DNA from: CAYNNP01 sp964398215
Lineage (GTDB): Bacteria > Planctomycetota > Planctomycetia > Pirellulales > Pirellulaceae
NCBI GenBank assembly: GCA_964398215.1
Contig: CAYNNP010000174.1
Location: forward strand, 1-14,148
Direction of reading: 5' to 3'
DNA length: 14,148 bases
Under the pieces are notes generated by a model. It saw only the letters and a list, made by a program, of their open reading frames with translations. It made no database searches and was not told the DNA's origin. Position numbers and translations under genes: made by a program. Shown piece after piece: positions 8,088-14,148 of the stretch (position 1 is its first letter; each line of letters opens with the position of its first letter).

Positions 8088-8115
8088 GCTAGCGTTTTGT
8101 CGCTAACAAACTAGC
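8088..8115 (+). promoter_or_regulatory. Alternative-pairing hairpin element directly upstream of truB
   Basis: This 28-base stretch can fold three ways. TAGCG (8090-8094) or TAGCG (8112-8116) can each pair with the central CGCTA (8101-8105), both with six-base loops. Alternatively GCTAG/CTAGC (8088-8092/8111-8115) and TTTGT/ACAAA (8096-8100/8106-8110) form a ten-pair stem with a three-base bulge. It ends five bases before the truB ATG, where a ribosome would bind, and no Shine-Dalgarno is visible. A role in translation control is inference. Confidence 0.35.
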
Positions 8116-8120
8116 GTTTG

Positions 8121-8987
8121 ATGTTTGGTTTTCTGAATTGTAACAAGCCTGTTGGGATTACTTCGCGGGATCTTGTCAATGTCGTCCAGCGACGTATTCG
8201 TCCTACAAAGGTCGGGCACTGCGGTACTCTTGACCCGTTAGCCGAGGGTGTGATGGTGCTGGCGATTGGGCCAGCATCACGATTGACTAGCTACATCCAA
8301 CAGCAAGCCAAACGATACATTGGCGAGTTTCGCCTTGGGGCGTCCAGTGAGACGGGAGACTTGGAACAGGGCTTCATTGAACATCCTGAATTGCCCATAC
8401 CAACGCTCAGTGAATTACAGGCCGCCTGTGGTTCGTTGGTAGGCATGATTCGTCAGGTCCCACCGGCTTACTCTGCCGTCAAAGTCAACGGGCGGCGAGC
8501 CTACAAGCGAGTTCGCGCGGGTGAAACGGTGGAGATGCCCGAGCGCACGGTGAGAGTCGATTCGATCGAGATAATTGCACTGGACTATCCGCAGATCACG
8601 CTCGATATTACATGCGGCGCTGGCACATACATTCGCACATTGGGAATGGATCTAGCCAATGCCGTTGGTTCCAAGGCGGTGATGACAAAACTGGTTCGCG
8701 AATCGATCGGGAGTTGTGCATTATCCAACGCTCTTTCTGTCGATCAATTGCAAGAGGTAGCGTTGGAGGAATTTCTATTGCCAGCAACCATTGCGATTCA
8801 CAACCTACCCCGGATCATGGTCAATGATCAGGAATCCAGTCGCATAGGACATGGGTTGTGCATCGAAATGCCTGGCGATTTCACCAATCCCGAAGAAGTT
8901 GCCGCGATCACAGCGGATGGACAATTGCAAGCCTTGCTACGTCCCAAGGGGCAGGTGCTATGTCCGAAACGCGTTTTCTGTTCCTAG
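8121..8987 (+). CDS. truB: tRNA pseudouridine(55) synthase TruB
   Basis: TruB converts uridine 55 in the T-loop of tRNAs to pseudouridine. The 288-residue protein shows the family hallmarks: the N-terminal NKPVGITSRDLV, the catalytic loop GHCGTLDPLAEGV with the nucleophile Asp38, the QVPPAYSAVKVNGRRAYKRVRAGE stretch (about 112-135, read here as two shorter conserved blocks QVPPAYSAVK and GRRAYKRVRAG), and CGAGTYIRTLG. The C-terminal part after about residue 215 is diverged and resembles the shortened PUA-like end of bacterial TruB proteins. The length is close to the usual 290-315. I chose the ATG at 8121; the TTG immediately before it would add a single residue. No rbfA, rpsO or infB neighbours are present, so it is not in the classical ribosome-maturation operon. 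It follows a candidate terminator and leader hairpin and is probably transcribed on its own. Confidence 0.97.
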   Translation: MFGFLNCNKPVGITSRDLVNVVQRRIRPTKVGHCGTLDPLAEGVMVLAIGPASRLTSYIQQQAKRYIGEFRLGASSETGDLEQGFIEHPELPIPTLSELQAACGSLVGMIRQVPPAYSAVKVNGRRAYKRVRAGETVEMPERTVRVDSIEIIALDYPQITLDITCGAGTYIRTLGMDLANAVGSKAVMTKLVRESIGSCALSNALSVDQLQEVALEEFLLPATIAIHNLPRIMVNDQESSRIGHGLCIEMPGDFTNPEEVAAITADGQLQALLRPKGQVLCPKRVFCS

Positions 8988-9040
8988 TGGACTGAGGTCG
9001 AATTCCAATCGACCGATCTCCACGCAATCAAGAATGACAA

Positions 9041-10015
9041 ATGGCCTATACGAATCCAAATGCCAGTCGTTTTTCTGGACCAGTCGACCGGAAAGAGCGA
9101 ACGGCATACATGTTTGCCCAGCAGGGCAGCGAGGAAATGGAAAGGGCGTTTGCGCTGGACGATAACGAGTTGAGCGCAATGGCCTTCGCAGAGGCGATCG
9201 GCCATTTTGAAAGCGCCATTGCGTTATCGCCGTCTTCGATGTTTCACCACGACATCGCGCTCGCCCACTACTGTCTATCAAAGCGAATTGACGACCAGGG
9301 TGACAGCGAAAAGCACATTCAGGCATCCATTAAAAACCTGAAGTGTGTGTTGGAGGAAGTTGGTTTCGATTTTGGCACTCAAGATTTACTGTCTCGCGCC
9401 GTGTTTGCTCTTTCGGAAATATCGGAGCCCTCGCAAAAGGTGCCGTTGCTGGACGAAGCGATCGAGTTGATGCGACCAGTTGTCGACCAAGCCGCAGAAT
9501 TACAAGAATTCGACTCGCAAGAACTTGCTTCCTATTACCATCGTTTTGGTTTGTTCAACGTGAACCGTGGACTCATCTCGGTCGGCGCCGAACGCTATCA
9601 GTTTTTCTCGCCCGCAGTTCAATATTTCTGTCGCGCCTACCAGCTTGACATCGAAAATATGCACTATTGGTATTGTTATGGAAATTCATTGATGGACAAA
9701 GGCAAAAGCACGGACGACGCGGACGAACGCAAAGAGCTTTTTGAGCAATCGCTTGCCTTTCACCGCAAAGCCATTGCCCGCCTGGATGATGAAAAAGATG
9801 TCTACGGCGCAGAAGGGTCCGGCAAATGGATCGCTTCGGAATTCAAGTACAACTTTGCCTGTGTATTGTGTTTGCAAGGACACCATGATGAATCGCTGGC
9901 GGTATTGACCGAGGCAATCAACCTGTACGGATACAACAAAGAATTTGCTGGTCGCGATATCGACTTTACGGCAATTTCGACCATGCCAGAATTCGTGAGA
10001 CTGACCGGCGAGTAG
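9041..10015 (+). CDS. TPR-like repeat protein, unknown function
   Basis: This 324-residue, probably cytoplasmic protein has no signal peptide or membrane helix. It is almost wholly alpha-helical, with TPR-like segments. One spans about residues 45-80 (AFAEAIGHFESAIALSPSS), one about 205-250 (HYWYCYGNSLMDKGKS, then FHRKAIARLDDE) and one about 265-300 (YNFACVLCLQGHHDESLAVL, then TEAINLYG). The end (DIDFTAISTMPEFVRLTGE) resembles the usual tail of TPR arrays, in which a last helix carries a P-E-F motif. Such proteins are generally protein-interaction scaffolds; no partner is indicated here. It follows truB by 53 bases on the same strand, so co-transcription is possible. The ATG at 9041 has no strong ribosome-binding site, but the frame is open and protein-like throughout. 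Confidence 0.8.
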   Translation: MAYTNPNASRFSGPVDRKERTAYMFAQQGSEEMERAFALDDNELSAMAFAEAIGHFESAIALSPSSMFHHDIALAHYCLSKRIDDQGDSEKHIQASIKNLKCVLEEVGFDFGTQDLLSRAVFALSEISEPSQKVPLLDEAIELMRPVVDQAAELQEFDSQELASYYHRFGLFNVNRGLISVGAERYQFFSPAVQYFCRAYQLDIENMHYWYCYGNSLMDKGKSTDDADERKELFEQSLAFHRKAIARLDDEKDVYGAEGSGKWIASEFKYNFACVLCLQGHHDESLAVLTEAINLYGYNKEFAGRDIDFTAISTMPEFVRLTGE

Positions 10016-10021
10016 CCTGTC

Positions 10022-10152
10022 GGCCGGAGCGAGGACGCATGGCGTGCTGGAACAGCGCAAACGTCTTTATTGTGTCGCTAAGACTACGCCAGGATTGACA
10101 ATGTTGCTTGCGTCCGGAGTTTCAGCAGTTACAGCGTTTGCTCGGTCCGGCC
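10022..10152. repeat. Long imperfect inverted repeat (GGCCGGA-type arms)
   Basis: GGCCGGAGCGAG (10022-10033) and CTCGGTCCGGCC (10141-10152) are inverted copies with one mismatch, 107 bases apart. A second inner pair, GCAAACG (10057-10063) and CGTTTGC (10135-10141), overlaps the right arm. The arms resemble GGCCGGA-containing dispersed intergenic repeats that I recall from Rhodopirellula-type genomes. That link is from memory and needs a genome search. Confidence 0.5.
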
Positions 10153-10301
10153 TACAAAAATCGCAACTCCGAACATCCGCCTCAGGTTAATCACTGAAAC
10201 TTGATCGCATCCCGCGTGCCGGGGATATGCTGGCAACCGAATTTGCGACAAAATCAGCTCTGTGGTTTCGGTTTTATAGATTGGAAAAATAGTCAACTGG
10301 C

Positions 10302-10307
10302 AAGGAG
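10302..10307 (+). promoter_or_regulatory. Strong Shine-Dalgarno (AAGGAG) of the Nudix gene
   Basis: AAGGAG lies eight bases before the ATG at 10316 and fixes that start. It is the clearest ribosome-binding site in the window; most other genes here lack one. Confidence 0.8.
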
Positions 10308-10315
10308 ATGTTTGG

Positions 10316-10930
10316 ATGTCGACTGTAAAAGAAGAACAGATATTGGTTGTTCCCGAATCGGTCATTCAAGAAATCGGCGACTTGGAAGGTTTTGAGCCCG
10401 ATGTCGATCGTTTCCTGGGACCGATTTTGGCTAGCGATCAACTCTCTTTCCAGCCCCGTGGGCCAATGGAAACCGATCCCAGCTTCAAACAGTTGATCCC
10501 ATACGTCTTGTTGGAATGGACCGACAAGGATGGGTCTAAGAAACTGTTCACGTACACCCGCGGTGGTGGATCTGGCGAATCTCGGCTGCATTCAAAACGC
10601 AGTGTTGGAATCGGTGGGCACATTAGTTCCGAAGATGCCGAGGGCGGTACGGATCCGTACTCGACGGGAATGCAGCGCGAACTCGCCGAAGAAATCAGAC
10701 TCGAAAGTAACTATAGCGAGAAACGCGAAGGACTGATTTACGATCCGTCCAATGATGTTGGCAAAGTCCATTTGGGCGTTGTGCATCGATTTGTTCTGGA
10801 GTCGCCCAGCGTGGAAAGCAACGAAGACGACTTGGCAGAAGGAGCCTTTGTTAGCGTCGACGAACTGAAGGCCGACATGGATCGATTGGAAACATGGAGC
10901 CAGCTCGCTATCCAAGCTCTTTATCCGTAA
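10316..10930 (+). CDS. Nudix-family phosphoesterase-like protein (MutT-type, COG4112-like)
   Basis: Nudix enzymes hydrolyse nucleoside diphosphates linked to another moiety, using a metal bound by the Nudix box. This 204-residue protein has a recognisable but stretched box. G100-x5-E106 is followed after 14 residues by RELAEE (121-126), whereas the canonical spacing between the Glu and the Arg is seven, so about seven extra residues sit in the loop. The glutamates of REUxEE are intact. The N-terminal part (VVPESVIQEIG, then PYVLLEWTD and TYTRGGGSGESRLH) resembles the predicted MutT-family phosphoesterases of COG4112. No signal peptide or membrane helix is present. It has its own strong ribosome-binding site and is followed after 27 bases by the cysteine desulfurase, so the two are probably co-transcribed. 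The substrate cannot be predicted. Confidence 0.82.
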   Translation: MSTVKEEQILVVPESVIQEIGDLEGFEPDVDRFLGPILASDQLSFQPRGPMETDPSFKQLIPYVLLEWTDKDGSKKLFTYTRGGGSGESRLHSKRSVGIGGHISSEDAEGGTDPYSTGMQRELAEEIRLESNYSEKREGLIYDPSNDVGKVHLGVVHRFVLESPSVESNEDDLAEGAFVSVDELKADMDRLETWSQLAIQALYP

Positions 10931-10957
10931 TCGTTTTCTCGAAAGCCAGTTACATCG

Positions 10958-12121
10958 ATGATTTATTTGGACAACCACGCCACAACGGTTTGCGATCAAC
11001 GCGTTGTCGATGCAATGCTGCCGTGGTTCAGCGAACACTTTGGCAATCCGCACAGTTCGGCTCATGAGATCGGTCGTCGAGCCGGCGATGTGATCGAACG
11101 CTCGGTTGCGCAAATCGCATCCCTGCTGAATGTTGCCGCCGAGTCAGTTTTGATTACAAGCGGTGCAACGGAAAGCAATAACTTGGCAATCAGAGGCGTC
11201 TGCTTGCACCCCAGGCAAAAGCGACGTCACATCGTTACCGTCACAACGGAGCACCCCGCCGTACTGGATGTTTGTGCGGATCTGCAAACCGAAGGCTTTT
11301 CTGTAACCCACGTTTCGGTGGATGATTCGGGGCCCAAAGCGGGTGTCGTTGATTTGCAACAACTAGCCGAAGCTGTCACCGAAGATACCGCGTTGGTATC
11401 AGTCATGTGGGCGAATAACGAGATCGGTGCGATTGCCCCGATGAAACAGATTGCCGACATTTGTCATGAAAAGGGCGCGTTGCTACACAGTGATGCGACT
11501 CAGGCCGTTGGGCGTTTGCCCGTCGATGTCAAAGCAGTGGACATTGACCTGCTAAGTTCCACGGCTCACAAAATGTATGGCCCCAAAGGCGTTGGAATTT
11601 TGACCGTTGGTAACGGCAATCGCCGTGTTCGGCTGAAACCGCAGATCATTGGCGGTGGGCAGCAGAGCAATTTGCGAAGTGGAACAGTCAGCCCACCCAA
11701 TGTTGTCGGCTATGCAACTGCACTTCAGTTGGCAGTCGACGAAATGGAATCTTCGACCCAGTCCGCTGTTGCTTTGCGGCAACACCTTTTGAATGGACTA
11801 TCCAGCGAAATAGATGGCTTGCAAATCAATGGGCCCGCGCTGGAAAGTACCGATCGTTTGCCCGGGAATTTGAATTTAGTTCTACCTGGCGTCGAGGGAG
11901 CGGCTTGGATCACGGCAACGCCACAAGTCGCCTTCAGTAGTGGAAGCGCTTGTAGCAGCACGGAACCCAAACCGAGCCATGTGTTGACCGCGATTGGCCG
12001 AGACGAATCACAAGCTCGGCGTAGCGTTCGGTTCGGGATCGGAAAATTCACTTCGAAAGAAAATGTTGACCAAGCAGTGCAAGCATTGACCGCGTCTTAC
12101 AAATTGGTAGTCAACTTGTAG
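10958..12121 (+). CDS. Cysteine desulfurase (NifS/IscS-type, class V aminotransferase)
   Basis: This PLP enzyme takes sulfur from L-cysteine, releasing alanine, and hands the persulfide to Fe-S cluster or tRNA thiolation pathways. The 387 residues are typical of group I enzymes. Visible marks are the N-terminal YLDNHATT, the GNPHSSAHEIGR segment, TSGATESNN, the PLP-stacking H99 (TEHPAVLD), NNEIG, DATQAVG, the Schiff-base lysine K205 in TAHKMYGPKG, RSGT, and the sulfur-accepting C332 in SSGSACSSTEPKPSHVL. All key residues are present. No IscU, SufU, IscA, ferredoxin, thiI or mnmA gene is adjacent, so the downstream pathway is undefined. Hence I give no specific symbol (IscS versus NifS). It lies 27 bases after the Nudix gene. 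The start has no strong ribosome-binding site, but the ATG directly precedes the conserved N-terminus. Confidence 0.95.
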   Translation: MIYLDNHATTVCDQRVVDAMLPWFSEHFGNPHSSAHEIGRRAGDVIERSVAQIASLLNVAAESVLITSGATESNNLAIRGVCLHPRQKRRHIVTVTTEHPAVLDVCADLQTEGFSVTHVSVDDSGPKAGVVDLQQLAEAVTEDTALVSVMWANNEIGAIAPMKQIADICHEKGALLHSDATQAVGRLPVDVKAVDIDLLSSTAHKMYGPKGVGILTVGNGNRRVRLKPQIIGGGQQSNLRSGTVSPPNVVGYATALQLAVDEMESSTQSAVALRQHLLNGLSSEIDGLQINGPALESTDRLPGNLNLVLPGVEGAAWITATPQVAFSSGSACSSTEPKPSHVLTAIGRDESQARRSVRFGIGKFTSKENVDQAVQALTASYKLVVNL

Positions 12122-12175
12122 TCAATCCGCTGACGAACGGGGGCTCATTGACTTTGATAGCTTTCTTTGATGTGC

Positions 12176-12195
12176 CCAAATACAACCTTATTTGG
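12176..12195. repeat. Perfect 7-bp hairpin after the cysteine desulfurase gene
   Basis: CCAAATA (12176-12182) and TATTTGG (12189-12195) pair across a six-base loop, 54 bases after the desulfurase stop. It is AT-rich and lacks a T-run, so it is more likely an operator or a weak terminator than a strong one. Further into the spacer is a smaller hairpin, GTATC/GATAC, at 12282-12297. Confidence 0.4.
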
Positions 12196-12333
12196 TAATC
12201 GCATCGTGTGATGTTACGAATCACCCTTTACCTTCCAGCACAGTCGACGTTAGATTCACAGTGAAACTCACGGGGTCCGCGGTATCAACGACGATACTTT
12301 CCCGATCAAAATCATCATTCAAGGACTGGAGCG

Positions 12334-14092
12334 ATGGGCGGAGTTCCCTTGCTATTAATGTTGGCGTCGGTCATCACGTATGGATGGCAGCCGAACAAAG
12401 ACGACAGTGGCGTTGAATATATTATTCAAGTGTCACCGGATCAGTTGGACCAATTTCGAAACGGTGAAATCAGTAGCACGATTGCGCCAGAGATCCGCGG
12501 CCAGGTATCCAAGATCATTGTTCGTGTTGGAACCGATCCACTACCAAAGATCACACCGCCTCGGGTTGCAACAGTGGGCAGGGATTCAATCCTTGTATCC
12601 AATCCAGACCTGGATCCGATCCCGGTTCCCAGTATTGTTGATCAAAAATCCGTTGTGATGAAACCAGATCCAAACAACGCGGCTGCTGGACCAGGATTCG
12701 CATTGCCACCGGCGGGACAACAGCCTGGTGCGACCGCAGCAGGACGTTTGCGTGGCATGGGTGCCNNNNNNNNNNNNNNNNNNNNNNNNNNNNNNNNNNN
12801 NNNNNNNNNNNNNNNNNNNNNNNNNNNNNNNNNNNNNNNNNNNNNNNNNNNNNNNNNNNNNNNNNGCCGGGGCTGCTCAAGGTGCTGGACAAGCTGCAAG
12901 GAACTTGGTGAATAACCCAAAGCGTGACAATCATTGGCAAACAGGTCCTGGCCAACTAAAGAATAACCAGCAGACTACGCCACAACTGGTGGGGCCGCCG
13001 GACTTGAGATCCCAGTTTCAAGCAAATCAAATGGCGACGAATAATTCGAATCGCAATAGTGCAACCGGTAGTTCGAATCGAACACGAACAAATCAGCTCC
13101 AAGTACCTGGCCAAAACGGTAATTTCGCGAAGCTTCCCAATGGTGTTCAGTTTCCTAACACAGATCCACCATCCACGTTTCTTGCTTCGCAGACAAAACA
13201 GGCGGCCAATACTAACAGCCAAGACCTGCAATATCAGCAAAAGCTCAAGGCCTACCAACAAGAACAGTACCAAAAGCAGTTGGCGGCTCAGGCGCAACAG
13301 CAACAATTGGCAGCTCAGCAACCACAACAACAGATGACTGTCCAGCAACAAATGTTGGCCCTTCAACAGCAGCAACGAAATGGTCAGCAGGTACGGGCTC
13401 CGCAATCAAGTTTTCTGCAAAATCAACAACCACTTGGTCAGCCGAATTTGACCAATTTTACATCCTTGCCAACTGCGGCAAGTCTGGGGACTCCTCAGCC
13501 AAATAATCCGATGCTGGCCCAGTCCAATATGGCACAGGGTGCCGCAAATACACGGACAGACGTCGATCCACGGCTTAGCAAAAAAGATGCGGACGGCCTG
13601 CCTTATGGCGCTTGGTCGTATGATGGATGGGGCAACCCGATTGATCGACAAGGGCGAGTTCTTGACATGTTTGGTCGCCCGGTGGACCCTCATCGCGCTC
13701 ACGAGTTGACCGTTGGTCGTAGCGAAAAGGAACAGCGTGAGCAGCGAGAGAAAGCACAGTTCGCAGCGGCAAATCATGGCGGTCGAGTAGCCTCCAACAA
13801 TGCACGGTACGGAATCGATAACCGCATGGGTGCTCCGGTTCAAGGCGTTGGGTCGCCAAGTGATCAAGCCAACGGACGACGATTCAATCGTGACCAACTT
13901 GGTGCAGAGTCCGGAATGGGTCCCGAAAAGGAAACAGATTCCCACAAATGGAGCGGAGCAATCTACAGTTGGTTGCTGTTCGCGTCGATTGTTGCGAACG
14001 TCTACCTTGTGCTTTGGTTTTGGAGAACCCAGAACCGCTATCGCAATCTGCTTGTTTCCAAACGTACTGCCATCGCAGAAAACTACGCGTAA
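12334..14092 (+). CDS. Gln-rich protein with N-terminal hydrophobic segment and C-terminal membrane anchor (unknown function)
   Basis: I recognise no function. The ATG at 12334 follows an AAGGA/GGAG-containing stretch. A short hydrophobic N-terminus (VPLLLMLASVITYGW) is a signal peptide or first helix. Next is a compact domain (about residues 25-75) containing EYIIQVSPDQLDQF and SKIIVRVGTDPLP. A Pro/Gly/Ala-rich linker follows, in which the second 100-N gap lies. Then comes a long Asn/Gln-rich low-complexity region with Q-runs (about 13,230-13,440), a conserved-looking block (LPYGAWSYDGWGNPID, then GRVLDMFGRPVDP; 13,600-13,690), a charged region, and a membrane helix at about 13,960-14,025 (SWLLFASIVANVYLVLWFW) with a basic tail. 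Frames before and after the gap differ by one base, but both contig ends sit on codon boundaries. A gap divisible by three gives one gene of 552 residues plus the missing part. I infer an envelope-spanning structural or scaffold protein. Confidence 0.82.
12766..12865. other. Assembly gap (100 N, unknown true length)
   Basis: Exactly 100 N inside the Gly/Ala-rich linker of the Gln-rich protein. The left contig ends in the complete codon GCC (Ala) and the right one starts with GCC (Ala), so a gap of a multiple of three bases, or a three-base overlap, restores the frame. The apparent frameshift is therefore an artefact. Confidence 0.96.
13230..13440 (+). repeat. CAA/CAG-rich low-complexity stretch (poly-Gln region)
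   Basis: Within the Gln-rich protein, about half of the codons here are CAA or CAG, including runs of three or four glutamines (AQQQQLAAQQPQQQ). CAA and CAG alternate irregularly, so it is not a simple microsatellite and slippage should be limited. The composition predicts an unstructured or coiled-coil-prone segment. Confidence 0.8.
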
Positions 14093-14148
14093 CGGAATCG
14101 TCTAAGGTTTTGTTGGTTGTTTGCGTGACATATTTTTCTGAGCCGCTG

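Larger units (their letters stand above)
10016..10315. other. 300-base intergenic region with long inverted repeat
   Basis: Apart from the inverted repeat at 10022-10152, this spacer holds the strong ribosome-binding site of the Nudix gene and an AT-rich stretch around 10272-10290. A TATAGA (10275-10280) could be a -10 element, but I see no -35 at a suitable distance. No small open reading frame looks coding. Confidence 0.55.

Noticed and set aside
10243..10280. TTGCGA / TATAGA as a promoter for the Nudix gene
   Set aside because: The spacing is 26 bases, too long for a standard sigma-70 promoter. Only the -10-like hexamer is plausible.
12728..12915. Two overlapping genes, the second starting at 12728
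   Set aside because: The start at 12728 is only the first possible codon in that frame before the N gap. The real second frame begins after the gap and continues the upstream gene.
1..14148. tRNA, rRNA, CRISPR arrays, insertion sequences or prophage genes
   Set aside because: No cloverleaf with a T-loop, no regularly spaced repeats with spacers, and no transposase, integrase or phage proteins were seen on either strand by eye.

Overview
The window looks like a piece of a planctomycete chromosome, probably of the Pirellulales (Rhodopirellula-like). This is inferred from protein style, not from a marker gene. The clues are a zinc-ribbon plus NPFPQQP-repeat membrane protein, a large Gln-rich protein with a C-terminal membrane anchor, the combination of HlyD adaptor, GAF-HlyD and M50-HlyD genes, moderate GC content, and starts that mostly lack strong Shine-Dalgarno sequences. 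No tRNA, rRNA, CRISPR array, transposase or phage gene was seen. The sequence holds two runs of exactly 100 N (1297-1396 and 12766-12865). Both are assembly gaps of unknown true size inside repetitive coding sequence, and each artificially splits a real gene into two frames.

Left part (1-1923): one minus-strand gene (122-1632) encodes a zinc-ribbon, Pro/Gln-repeat, poly-Lys, single-membrane-span protein with a large extracytoplasmic domain. It is separated by a 291-base divergent intergenic region from a plus-strand operon.

Central operon (1924-6931): three tightly packed genes encode a secreted HlyD-type adaptor, a GAF-domain protein fused through one membrane helix to a HlyD domain, and a polytopic site-2-protease-like protein (M50, HETAH plus NPLMRFDG). 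The last carries an N-terminal PqqD-like domain and a C-terminal HlyD domain. Three adaptor modules are thus encoded together with a peptide-binding-type domain, an intramembrane protease and a ligand-sensing domain, but without any pump, ATPase or outer-membrane channel in the window. This is the most interesting part of the sequence. I infer an envelope peptide or protein processing, export or sensing machine. Its substrate is unknown.

Right part (7055-14148): a secreted TraB/GumN-like protein, then after a candidate terminator the tRNA pseudouridine-55 synthase TruB, a TPR-like protein, a 300-base spacer with a long imperfect inverted repeat, a Nudix-type phosphoesterase and a cysteine desulfurase (likely co-transcribed), and finally a Gln-rich protein with an N-terminal hydrophobic segment and a C-terminal membrane anchor. 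Apart from the central operon and the Nudix/desulfurase pair, these genes look like ordinary neighbours rather than one pathway.
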